From: Promicromonospora sukumoe 327MFSha3.1
Lineage (GTDB): Bacteria > Actinomycetota > Actinomycetes > Actinomycetales > Cellulomonadaceae
Direction of reading: 5' to 3'
NCBI RefSeq assembly: GCF_000385135.1
Contig: NZ_ARQM01000011.1
Coordinates: 1 to 64,000 of the forward strand
Length of the DNA stretch: 64,000 nucleotides
Under the pieces are notes generated by a model. The model worked only from the letters and a program-made list of their open reading frames with translations, was not told where the DNA came from and ran no database searches. This document shows positions 17,447-27,725 of the stretch, piece by piece. The stretch's first letter is position 1, and each line of letters opens with the position of its first letter. Both the position numbers and the translations under genes were made by a program.

Positions 17447-17468
17447 GTAGAGTTACTAGTCAGTCTAC
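17447..17468. promoter_or_regulatory. Putative TetR operator with ACTAGT centre
   Basis: The palindrome reads GTAGA-N-T-N-ACTAGT-N-A-N-TCTAC, with symmetric mismatches only at the N positions. It sits in the divergent gap between the TetR gene and its likely target operon, where one bound dimer could block both promoters. Confidence 0.6.
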
Positions 17469-17524
17469 CTAGACAAATGGCCGTGCGGATCGATTCCCGC
17501 GGCCGCCATCCGAAGGGAACGTCC

Positions 17525-18085
17525 ATGTCCACCACCGTGGAAGCATCCGCAGCGTCCACCGCGACCGCGCTGCGGAACCTGTACTTCGTCCGGTTCGGCT
17601 TCGCCGTCGTCTGGGCCGCGCTGCTGTTCGTCGTCGGGCAGAGCCTCGGCCCGGTCGCGATCGGGCTGCTCGTGCTCTACCCGCTGTTCGACGTCGCGGC
17701 CGCCGTGGTCGACTTCCGGTCCTCGAAGGCCGCGCGCCCCACGGTGGGCCTGTACTTCAACATGGCGCTGAGCCTCGCGACCGCCATCGGCCTGGGCGTG
17801 GCCGTCACCTCGGGCATCCCCGCCGTCCTGCGGGTCTGGGGCGTCTGGGCGATCACCGCCGGCATCGTGCAGCTGATCGTCGCGGTGAGCCGCTACCGGC
17901 TCGGCGGCCAGTGGCCCATGATCCTCAGCGGCGGCATCTCGGTGTTCGCGGGCACCGGGTTCTTCATGATGGCCGGCGGCCCGAACGCGGCCCTGACCTC
18001 ACTGGCCGGGTACGCCACGCTCGGCGGAATCTTCTTCCTGGTCTCGGCGTTCCGCCTGCACCGCGTTGCCAAGAAGGAGAGCTGA
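17525..18085 (+). CDS. HdeD-like (DUF308) membrane protein
   Basis: This 186-residue protein has about six closely spaced hydrophobic helices and little else, as in the HdeD/DUF308 family. The molecular function in actinobacteria is unknown. ATG at 17525 has a GAAGGGA ribosome site; longer upstream starts would overlap the TetR operator and are rejected. It ends one base before the ATG of the downstream oxidoreductase, so the two form an operon under the TetR operator. Confidence 0.75.
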   Translation: MSTTVEASAASTATALRNLYFVRFGFAVVWAALLFVVGQSLGPVAIGLLVLYPLFDVAAAVVDFRSSKAARPTVGLYFNMALSLATAIGLGVAVTSGIPAVLRVWGVWAITAGIVQLIVAVSRYRLGGQWPMILSGGISVFAGTGFFMMAGGPNAALTSLAGYATLGGIFFLVSAFRLHRVAKKES

Positions 18086-18086
18086 C

Positions 18087-19532
18087 ATGAGCGAGACCAC
18101 CTACGACGTCGTCGTCATCGGTGCAGGACCCGTCGGCGAGAACGTCGCCGACCGGGTGGTCCAGGGCGGCCTGACCGCCGCGATCGTGGAGCGCGAGCTC
18201 GTGGGCGGGGAGTGCTCGTACTGGGCCTGCATGCCCACCAAAGCCCTGCTGCGCGACGCCGCCGCGCTGCGCGCGGCCCGGAGCCTGCCGGGCGCCGGCG
18301 CCGCTGTGACCGGTGAGCTCGACCCCGCGGCCGTGTTCGCGCGCCGCGACGAGTTCGCGTCCCACTGGCACGACGACGGCCAGGTCGACTGGCTCAACGG
18401 TGCCGGGATCGCCCTGTTCCGCGGGGCCGGACGGCTCAGCGCCGCCCGCACCGTCGAGGTGACCGACGCCGACGGCGGCACCACCGTGCTGACGGCCCGG
18501 CACGCCGTGGTCGTCGCGACCGGCAGCAGCGCGCGCCTGCCCGAGATCCCCGGGCTGGCCGACGCCGCCCCGTGGACCAGCCGGGAGGCGGCGTCCGCCC
18601 AGGCCGTGCCGGGGCGGCTCGCCGTCATCGGCGGCGGCGTGGTCGGCGCCGAGATGGCGACCGCCTACGCGGCCCTGGGTGCCCAGGTCACGATGGTCGC
18701 CCGCGACGGCCTGCTGCCGGCCGCGGAGCCGTTCGCGAGCGAGCTGGTGGCCGAGTCGCTCAAGGCGCAGGGCGTGGTGCTGCACCTGAACACGCAGCCC
18801 GTCGAGGTCCGGCGCGACGCCGAGGGCACGGTGCACGTCGCGCTCGCGGACGGCACCGACCTCACCGCCGACGAGGTGCTGGTCGCGACCGGCCGCAAGC
18901 CGAACACGGACGAGCTGGGCCTGGAGACCGTGGGGCTCATGCCCGGCGACTGGCTCACGGTCGACGGCACCCTGCGGGTGCTCGGCGGCGACGGCGTGCC
19001 GGTCGGGGACGGCTGGCTGTACGCCGCGGGCGACGTCAACCGGCGCGTCCTGCTGACGCACCAGGGCAAGTACCAGGCCCGCGCCGTGGGCGACACGATC
19101 GTGGCGCGCGCGACCGGGGCCCCGGTGGACGACGCCCCCTGGGGCCGGCACGCGGCCACGGCCGACGAGCGCGCCGTGCCGCAGGTGGTCTTCACCGACC
19201 CCGAGATCGCGAGCGTGGGCTACACCGCGGCCGGCGCCGAGGCGGCCGGGCTGCGCATCCGCTCGGTCGAGTACGACCTGGGTGCCGTGGCCGGCGCGTC
19301 CCTGCACGCCGACGGGTACACGGGCCGGGCCGCCATGGTGGTCGACGAGGACCGGCGCGTGGTCGTCGGGTTCACCGCGGTGGGCCCCGACGTCGCCGAG
19401 CTGCTCCACGCCGCGACCATCGCGATCGCAGGCGAGGTGCCGGTCGACCGCCTGTGGCACGCCGTCCCCGCCTACCCCACCGTCAGCGAGGTCTGGCTCC
19501 GCCTCCTCGAGACCTACGGCCGGACGGCCTAG
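18087..19532 (+). CDS. FAD-dependent pyridine nucleotide-disulfide oxidoreductase
   Basis: This 481-residue flavoprotein has an N-terminal FAD motif VIGAGPVGENVA, a redox-active disulfide (Cys43 and Cys48 in ECSYWACMPTK), an NAD(P) motif GGGVVGAEMA, and LYAAGDVN near the second FAD contact. The C-terminal dimerisation domain keeps the catalytic His-Glu pair (HAVPAYPTVSE). The disulfide context differs from the usual C-LNVG-C of lipoamide dehydrogenase and mercuric reductase, so the substrate is open. It is co-transcribed with the HdeD-like gene under a TetR operator, which suggests a response to a small toxic molecule or thiol stress. Confidence 0.88.
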   Translation: MSETTYDVVVIGAGPVGENVADRVVQGGLTAAIVERELVGGECSYWACMPTKALLRDAAALRAARSLPGAGAAVTGELDPAAVFARRDEFASHWHDDGQVDWLNGAGIALFRGAGRLSAARTVEVTDADGGTTVLTARHAVVVATGSSARLPEIPGLADAAPWTSREAASAQAVPGRLAVIGGGVVGAEMATAYAALGAQVTMVARDGLLPAAEPFASELVAESLKAQGVVLHLNTQPVEVRRDAEGTVHVALADGTDLTADEVLVATGRKPNTDELGLETVGLMPGDWLTVDGTLRVLGGDGVPVGDGWLYAAGDVNRRVLLTHQGKYQARAVGDTIVARATGAPVDDAPWGRHAATADERAVPQVVFTDPEIASVGYTAAGAEAAGLRIRSVEYDLGAVAGASLHADGYTGRAAMVVDEDRRVVVGFTAVGPDVAELLHAATIAIAGEVPVDRLWHAVPAYPTVSEVWLRLLETYGRTA

Positions 19533-19540
19533 GCGACTCC

Positions 19541-20503
19541 TCAGCGGCCGGGCAGGGCGATCTGGTCGGGGGTGCGGATCTCCGACCACGCCCGGGCCCG
19601 GGGGAGCCGGTGGATCGTGATGTCCGTGGGCCGGGTGCCCGCCGGCCCGGCCGGGCGGGCCGGCGGCGGCGCCGTGAGCACGTCGGCGCCGGGCAGCGGG
19701 CCCAGGTCCAGGCGGGTCAGGGCGGCGACGTCGCGCACCGGCACCTGGTAGGTGCGGAACGGGCCGAGCGGCGGGATGTCGTCCCGGGCCAGGGCCTGCG
19801 CGGTGATCTCGTAGAGCTTGGCGTCGTCGAGCTGGGGCGTCTGGTCCAGCACGAACCCGGTCGCCTGGAGCACCCGCGGCCGGACGCCGTCCGGAGTGCC
19901 CGGTGCGGCGCCGTCGGGCGCCGGGCCCAGGCCCACCCACGCGACGACCTTCCAGAACAGGCGGGGGATGCGGACGCCGCGGTAGAGCGGGTCGTCCGCC
20001 GCGAAGACCGGGCCGGTCTGGACCGCCAGCCGGTGGTCGTGGGCGGCCGCGTACCGCAGCACGTGGTCCTCCAGCCCGTTCCAGAGCTCCTTGGACTGGT
20101 TGAACCTGTTCACCTGCGGGGCCGCGTTCGTGTAGGTGAACGTGTCGTGGTTCGCCCGCGCGGCGGTGTCGGCGTCGCCCCAGACCGGGTCGAGCCGGCG
20201 GACCAGGTGCCCGCGGTCGAGCGGGTTGCCCGCGTACAGCTCGGCGCCCGACTGCTCGGCGCTCGGGACGCGGCCGTCCAGCCGCCAGCGGCCGGACCGG
20301 CGCAGCGCCTGGAGCGTGGCGCCGTCGACGGTGCAGGCCGTGGCCGCGGCCAGCCGCCGGCCCGGGTGCAGCAGCACGGAGAAGTGGGTGTAGTCGAGCA
20401 CACGCAGCTCGACCGGGGAGACGGGGAGCGGGACGCCGAAACCGAGGAACTGAGCGTCATAACCGGTCACAGGCAGACAGCCAACCAGAGCGGGCCAGGT
20501 CAT
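19541..20503 (-). CDS. DNA/RNA non-specific endonuclease (NUC, beta-beta-alpha-Me fold)
   Basis: This 320-residue protein contains the NUC1 active site DRGHLVRR with catalytic His99, followed by TNAAPQVNRFNQ and WNGLED, where an Asn binds magnesium. No clear signal peptide is present, unlike secreted homologs. The C-terminal 130 residues look unrelated to the catalytic core. ATG at 20503 is used, but GTG at 20470 is a reasonable alternative. It is convergent with the oxidoreductase (eight-base gap) and divergent from PEP carboxylase. Confidence 0.82.
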   Translation of the reverse strand: MTWPALVGCLPVTGYDAQFLGFGVPLPVSPVELRVLDYTHFSVLLHPGRRLAAATACTVDGATLQALRRSGRWRLDGRVPSAEQSGAELYAGNPLDRGHLVRRLDPVWGDADTAARANHDTFTYTNAAPQVNRFNQSKELWNGLEDHVLRYAAAHDHRLAVQTGPVFAADDPLYRGVRIPRLFWKVVAWVGLGPAPDGAAPGTPDGVRPRVLQATGFVLDQTPQLDDAKLYEITAQALARDDIPPLGPFRTYQVPVRDVAALTRLDLGPLPGADVLTAPPPARPAGPAGTRPTDITIHRLPRARAWSEIRTPDQIALPGR

Positions 20504-20526
20504 GACCAGACCAACAATCGGACGCG

Positions 20527-20558
20527 TTGGACGTCGGATGGCAATCTCGGCCTAGGCT
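20527..20558 (+). promoter_or_regulatory. Promoter of ppc: TTGGAC ... TAGGCT
   Basis: TAGGCT (20553-20558) ends seven bases before the GTG at 20566, a leaderless arrangement. TTGGAC at 20527-20532 is a possible -35 element with a long 20-base spacer. Confidence 0.45.
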
Positions 20559-20565
20559 CTAGCCC

Positions 20566-23253
<2,688 letters not shown>

Positions 23254-23295
23254 CCTGCTGGCGAGCTGGGTAACCGGCTTGCTGGCTGGCAGTTT

Positions 23296-23361
23296 GACTT
23301 CGGTCGGTTGCCCTGAGATCGGTCGGTTGAATGACCGGTCTCAGGGCAACCGACCGAAGTC
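23296..23361 (+). terminator. Long stem-loop downstream of ppc
   Basis: Perfect 23-base arms (23296-23318, 23339-23361) enclose a 20-base loop that itself contains CGGTC/GACCG. The word CGGTCGGTTG occurs in the left arm and again in the loop. Confidence 0.7.
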
Positions 23362-23399
23362 GGCAGGGCTCGTGATGTGTGAAGAGCATTGGGAGAGGC

Positions 23400-24161
23400 A
23401 TGAGTGCGAGTCTGATCGGCACGTCCCACGGGACCGACGACCCCGCAGGGCAGGCGGCGGTGCGCGCGCTGCTCGACGGCGTGCGCGTCGCCCGGCCCGG
23501 GCTCGACGTCCGCGAGGCGTTCGTGGACGTGCAGCAGCCGGAGGTCGGGGACGTTCTGGCCGAGGCGGTGCGGGACGCGGCCAGTGCTGCAACCTCAGCG
23601 GCCGGGCCGGCCGCCGTCGTCGTGCCGGTGCTGCTGTCGACCGGGTATCACGTGCGGCACGACATCGCGCAGGCCGTCGCCGCCGTCAACGCGACCACCG
23701 AGGGCAGCGCGGTCGCCGCCGACCCGCTCGGCCCGCACCCGCTGCTCGTCGACATCCTGGCCGACCGCTACGCCGCCGCCGAGGCGGCGCACGGCCCGTT
23801 CCGGCCGGACGACGCCGTGGTGCTCGCCGCTGCCGGCTCGTCGGTGGCCGCCGCCGCGACCGCCGTCGAGGAGGTCACCAGCGCGCTGGCCCAGCGCCTG
23901 GGCCGCCCCGTCACGCCGTCGTACGGCGCGGGCGCGGAGCCGCGCGTCCCGGACGCGGTGGCCGCCGCCCGCGCGGCAAATACCGGCCGCGTCATCGTCG
24001 TGTCCTACCTGCTCGCCCCCGGCTACTTCCTGGACCGGGTGCTGGAGGCGGGCGCCGACGTCGTGACCGACCCGGTCGCCGGCCCGGCCGGGGCCGACAA
24101 GCCGGACCCGCGGCTGGTCCAGGTAGTCCTGGACCGCTACGACGCGGCCGCCGGCGCCTGA
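23400..24161 (+). CDS. Sirohydrochlorin chelatase / CbiX-like protein
   Basis: This 253-residue protein has two CbiX-like halves. The first carries the metal-binding LIGTSHGTDDP and VPVLLSTGYHVRHDI; the second has LAAAGSS and VVSYLLAPGYFLDRV. CbiX/SirB enzymes insert cobalt or iron into sirohydrochlorin for cobalamin or siroheme. No other tetrapyrrole gene is nearby, so the pathway is inferred from the family alone. ATG at 23400 is favoured by a GGGAGAGG ribosome site over the in-frame ATG at 23379. A stem-loop follows directly. Confidence 0.83.
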   Translation: MSASLIGTSHGTDDPAGQAAVRALLDGVRVARPGLDVREAFVDVQQPEVGDVLAEAVRDAASAATSAAGPAAVVVPVLLSTGYHVRHDIAQAVAAVNATTEGSAVAADPLGPHPLLVDILADRYAAAEAAHGPFRPDDAVVLAAAGSSVAAAATAVEEVTSALAQRLGRPVTPSYGAGAEPRVPDAVAAARAANTGRVIVVSYLLAPGYFLDRVLEAGADVVTDPVAGPAGADKPDPRLVQVVLDRYDAAAGA

Positions 24162-24162
24162 C

Positions 24163-24208
24163 CGTGTCAGACCTACAGGTCACCGGAGTGGCCCACAGGT
24201 CTGACACG
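24163..24208. terminator. Family-B stem-loop, copy 1
   Basis: Arms CGTGTCAGACCT (24163-24174) and AGGTCTGACACG (24197-24208) enclose a 22-base loop with CAGGTCACC. It lies between convergent genes. The arm and loop are shared with the stem-loop at 48201-48250. Confidence 0.7.
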
Positions 24209-24226
24209 TGCCGGAGCTTCTGACGC

Positions 24227-25159
24227 TCAGGCCCAGCCGAACGCCGTCCGGACCCGGTCCACGCTCGACCGCAGGCCCCACTGGGCGGTGAGCGCCTCCA
24301 GCGCGTCGGGGTCCGCGGGCGCCTTCGGCACCGTGGGGTCGAACGCGGGCAGGGGCGCGTCGCGCGCCACCTGCACCACGACGGGAGCGACCTTCAGGTA
24401 GTCGTCGGCCTCCAGCAGGCGGCGGCGCTGCGTGGTGGTCAGTCCCTTGTCGCCGGAGTCGCGGGCCGTGAGGATCCCGGCGAGCGTGCCGTACTGGGCC
24501 AGCAGCTTCGCGGCGGTCTTCTCGCCCACGCCGGGCACGCCCGGCAGACCGTCGCTCGGGTCACCCCGCAGGGTCGCCATGTCGGCGTAGGCCTGCCCGG
24601 AGGTGACGCCGTACTTCTCGGCGAGCCGCGCCTCGTCCACCACGTCGGGGTCCCGGATGCCGCGCGCGGGGTACAGCACGCGGACGCCGGCGGCGTCGTC
24701 GACGAGCTGGAACAGGTCACGGTCCCCCGTGACGATGTCCACCGGCCCGTCGCCCTCCGCGACGGCGCGCGAAGTCAGGGTGCCGATCACGTCGTCGGCC
24801 TCGTACCCGGGCACGCCCACCCGCGCGATGCCGAGCGCGGCGAGCACCTCCACGATGACCGGCACCTGGGCGAGCAGCGTCTCGGGCACCTCCTCGATGC
24901 CGGTGGTGCCGGGCACCTCCTGCGCCACGCGGTGCGCCTTGTAGCTGGGGATCGCCTCGACGCGGAAGGCCGGCCGCCAGTCGTCGTCCCAGCACGCGAC
25001 AATACGGTCGGGACCGTGGGTCGTGGTGAGCCAGGCGATCGTGTCCAGCAGCCCGCGGACGGCGTTCACCGGCGTGCCGCTGGGTGCCCGCAGGGAGTCG
25101 GGCACGCCGAAGAACGCGCGGAAGTAGAGCGAGGCGGAGTCGAGGAGCATGAGGCTCAT
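24227..25159 (-). CDS. 5'-3' exonuclease (DNA polymerase I N-terminal type)
   Basis: This 310-residue protein matches the 5' nuclease domain of DNA polymerase I as a stand-alone enzyme. Acidic metal-binding clusters are visible: MLLDSASLYFRAF, GYEADDVIG, VTGDRDLFQLV and RGDPSDGLPGVPGVGEKTA, the last including the helix-hairpin-helix. It would process flaps and RNA primers. ATG at 25159 is chosen because CAGGCT lies seven bases upstream; ATG at 25150 is possible. It is the last gene of a long minus-strand block. Confidence 0.92.
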   Translation of the reverse strand: MSLMLLDSASLYFRAFFGVPDSLRAPSGTPVNAVRGLLDTIAWLTTTHGPDRIVACWDDDWRPAFRVEAIPSYKAHRVAQEVPGTTGIEEVPETLLAQVPVIVEVLAALGIARVGVPGYEADDVIGTLTSRAVAEGDGPVDIVTGDRDLFQLVDDAAGVRVLYPARGIRDPDVVDEARLAEKYGVTSGQAYADMATLRGDPSDGLPGVPGVGEKTAAKLLAQYGTLAGILTARDSGDKGLTTTQRRRLLEADDYLKVAPVVVQVARDAPLPAFDPTVPKAPADPDALEALTAQWGLRSSVDRVRTAFGWA

Positions 25160-25222
25160 GCAGCGAAGCCTGCCACGCCCCACTGACACCCCGCCCGACG
25201 ACGGCCGCGGCTCACCATCCGG

Positions 25223-25627
25223 TCAGACGAACAGCCCGCCCGCCGCCACGCCTACGGCTGCCGCGAGCACCGTCACCAGCAGCGTGCCCAGCGTGTTCGC
25301 CAGCGCGAGCCGCAGCCGGCCGGAGCGGGCCAGGCGCACGGATTCCACAGTGGCTGTGGAAAACGTGGTGTACCCGCCGCACAGGCCGGTGGTCAGGGCG
25401 AACTGCACCAGGTAGGCGACGTCGGGGGACACCCCGTACCAGGTGAGCGTGTGGAACAGGGTCGAGAAGACGCCGATGAGGAACGAGCCGCTGACGTTCA
25501 CGACGAACGTGCCCCACGGGAACCCGCCGCCGTGTCGGGCGCGGATCTCGCCGTCGACCACGAACCGGGCGGCCGCGCCCAGGCCACCGCCGACCGCGAC
25601 GAGGAGGAGTGCGAGCACGGGTGTCAC
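25223..25627 (-). CDS. crcB: Fluoride ion channel CrcB/Fluc, second subunit
   Basis: This 134-residue four-helix membrane protein has the Fluc motifs GGGLGAAARF, GTFVVNVSGSFLIG and GLCGGYTTFSTAT. CrcB forms dual-topology dimers that leak fluoride out of the cell. Its GTG overlaps the stop of the preceding crcB (GTGA), so the two are likely made as a heterodimer. I found no fluoride riboswitch in front of the pair. Confidence 0.92.
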   Translation of the reverse strand: MTPVLALLLVAVGGGLGAAARFVVDGEIRARHGGGFPWGTFVVNVSGSFLIGVFSTLFHTLTWYGVSPDVAYLVQFALTTGLCGGYTTFSTATVESVRLARSGRLRLALANTLGTLLVTVLAAAVGVAAGGLFV

Positions 25628-26091
25628 CTGCCCTTTCGGCGTCGGTCCGCGCGGGCCGCCAGCGCGATCCCGCTGAGGCATGTCGCCGTGCCGCCCGCGA
25701 GGGTCAGCGTCACGTACAGCAGCGCGAGCCACGGCATCCCCTGGCCGAGCAGCTGCTGGACCTCGAGGGCGAGCGCGGAGTAGGTGGTGAACCCGCCGAG
25801 CACGCCCGTGCCGATCCCGAGGCGGATCTTGCGGCGCCGGACCGTCTCGCGGCCGCGCCGGGCGAGGGCCTCCAGGAGGTAGCCCAGGGCGAACGCGCCG
25901 ACGAGGTTCACGACGAGCGTCCCGACCGGGAACCAGAGGATCGTCTCGCTCGCGCCCGGGAACGCCATCGTCAGGGGCGTCAGCAGGATCCCGGCCCACA
26001 TGCTCACCAGGTACCGGGCGACCGATCCGCCCGCACCGCCCAGCGCGACGAGGCCCACGTACCGCCAGTCGCGGTGCGGCGCACTCTTCAC
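25624..26091 (-). CDS. crcB: Fluoride ion channel CrcB/Fluc, first subunit
   Basis: This is about 155 residues with four helices and the Fluc motifs GGAGGSVARYL, GTLVVNLVGAFALG and GVLGGFTTYSALA. It pairs with the next gene. GTG at 26091 has a GAGGGG ribosome site and begins close to the first helix. An alternative GTG at 26145 overlaps the stress-protein stop by four bases and adds 18 residues; it is a serious rival because of the coupling geometry. Confidence 0.9.
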   Translation of the reverse strand: MKSAPHRDWRYVGLVALGGAGGSVARYLVSMWAGILLTPLTMAFPGASETILWFPVGTLVVNLVGAFALGYLLEALARRGRETVRRRKIRLGIGTGVLGGFTTYSALALEVQQLLGQGMPWLALLYVTLTLAGGTATCLSGIALAARADRRRKGR

Positions 26092-26141
26092 GCGGCGGTT
26101 CCCCTCGTCGTTGCTCGACAGGTGTGTGAAGAACCTATCGC

Positions 26142-26603
26142 TCACGGGGCCGACATCGTCTCTGGGAGCACCACGACGGGGCGGGACTGGTTGTGGATGA
26201 GCCGCCCGGCGACGGTCCCGCCCACCAGGTTCGTCGTCCAGCCGCGCAGGCCCGGGCGGTGGGCGCCGACGACGATCATCGCCGCCTCCACCTCGTCGGC
26301 CACCCGGCCCAGCTCGACCGCCGGGTCACCGGCCCCGCGCAGGGCCGACCACGGCAGGCCGACGTCGGCCATCGCCCGGTTCAGCCCCGCCAGGACGTCG
26401 GCCCCGTAGGCGTCCGAGGACACGGCGATGTCGGGGTCCACCGACACGGTGAATCCCCGTGAGTCAGAGACCGCTGTCTCGTCGACCCACACGCACACGA
26501 GCTCGATCAGGCTTCCACCCAGAGACTGGACGAGCGACGCTGCCCGCCGAGCCAGCTCCGGGTGCTTGTGGTCCACGCCGACCACCACGGATCGCACAGT
26601 CAC
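26142..26603 (-). CDS. Universal stress protein (UspA fold)
   Basis: This 153-residue protein has an N-terminal strand VRSVVVGVDHKHP and the C-terminal nucleotide-binding signature VVGAHRPGLRG followed by the VGGTVAGRLIHN segment, as in ATP-binding UspA proteins. GTG at 26603 is preceded by a TACCCT box seven bases upstream, a leaderless arrangement. It lies upstream of the crcB pair and may be co-transcribed with it. Confidence 0.9.
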   Translation of the reverse strand: MTVRSVVVGVDHKHPELARRAASLVQSLGGSLIELVCVWVDETAVSDSRGFTVSVDPDIAVSSDAYGADVLAGLNRAMADVGLPWSALRGAGDPAVELGRVADEVEAAMIVVGAHRPGLRGWTTNLVGGTVAGRLIHNQSRPVVVLPETMSAP

Positions 26604-26627
26604 CCTGATGAGGGTATTGCCAATTGC

Positions 26628-27653
26628 TCAGTCGAGGTGGTCCGGCAGGCCGAAACGGGGAAACCACTTCTCCGTGTCGATGAAGGTGGTGATGCCGGTG
26701 ATGTGCGCGCCGTCGTTCTCCAGCACCACGATGCCCCACGGGAAGTGGCCGCCCTTGGGGTCCTGGCGGTACTGCGCGAACCCCGGTGTCCCGTTGACGT
26801 GGATGGGCACGCAGCGCGAACCCTCGCACCCGTGGCCGGGCCCGGTCATCCACGCCTGGATGTTCTCGATGCCCTCCAGCCACATCGCGTACGGCGGCAT
26901 GTTCATCACCGCGTCCTCGCGGAGCAGGTTGGCCAGCGCGGTCATGTCGTAGCGCTCGAACGCCGCGACGTACCGCTCCAGCAGCTCCGACTCGTCGGCG
27001 GAGGCGGCGTGCTCCGGCAGCTCCGAGGTGCCGGACCGGTCCGGCGACTTCTCCGCCAGCGTGGCCCGGGCCCGCTGGAGCGCGCTGTTCACCGACGCCA
27101 CCGAGGTGTCGAGCAGCGTGGCGACCTCGGCGGCCGGCCAGCGCAGCACCTCGCGCAGGATCAGGACGGCGCGCTGCTTGGCCGGCAGGTGCTGGAGCGC
27201 CGCGACGAACGCGAGCCGCACGGACTCCCGCGCGACGGCGGTGTCCGCCGGGTCGCTCGCACCGGGGAGCACGTGCTCGGTGGGCACCGGCTCGACCCAC
27301 GCGTACTCGGGGAGCACCATCGTGAGGCTCTCCTCGACGGGGTCGGCGGCGGCGCCGAGCCCCATGGGGCGCTCCCGCTTGGCGCGGCTCGAACCGAGCT
27401 GGTCGAAGCACACGTTGGTGGCGATGCGGTACAGCCAGGTGCGGAGCGAGGAGCGACCCTCGAACCGGTCGTACGAGCGCCACGCGCGCAGGAGGGTCTC
27501 CTGCACCGCGTCGTCGGCGTCGAAGGTGCCGCCCAGCAGGCGGTAGCAGTATCCGGTCAGCTCGCGGCGGTACACCTCGAGCTGTGCCGAGAGCTCGGCC
27601 CCGGCCAGGTCCTCACCGGTGCTCTGCTTGGGATGTGACGCTGTCTGTGCCAT
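26628..27653 (-). CDS. ECF sigma factor with SnoaL-like C-terminal domain (SigG type)
   Basis: This 341-residue protein has sigma region 2 (DADDAVQETLLRAWRSYDRF, then LRTWLYRIATNVCFD) and region 4 (LQHLPAKQRAVLILREVLRW, then VASVNSALQRARATL). A C-terminal SnoaL/NTF2-like domain begins near residue 215 (YVAAFERYDMTALANLL). Such fused domains replace an anti-sigma factor in several ECF groups, and none is encoded nearby. TACGGT lies seven bases before the ATG. The regulon is unknown. Confidence 0.92.
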   Translation of the reverse strand: MAQTASHPKQSTGEDLAGAELSAQLEVYRRELTGYCYRLLGGTFDADDAVQETLLRAWRSYDRFEGRSSLRTWLYRIATNVCFDQLGSSRAKRERPMGLGAAADPVEESLTMVLPEYAWVEPVPTEHVLPGASDPADTAVARESVRLAFVAALQHLPAKQRAVLILREVLRWPAAEVATLLDTSVASVNSALQRARATLAEKSPDRSGTSELPEHAASADESELLERYVAAFERYDMTALANLLREDAVMNMPPYAMWLEGIENIQAWMTGPGHGCEGSRCVPIHVNGTPGFAQYRQDPKGGHFPWGIVVLENDGAHITGITTFIDTEKWFPRFGLPDHLD

Positions 27654-27725
27654 AGATCACACCGTACGCGGAGCCACTGACACGCTCCGCTGGATTCGAC
27701 CCTGGCCGAAGGCCTCACCCGAAGT

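Noticed and set aside
26092-26145. Fluoride riboswitch before crcB
   Set aside because: The region is largely coding for the preceding stress protein and lacks a recognisable crcB-motif pseudoknot.
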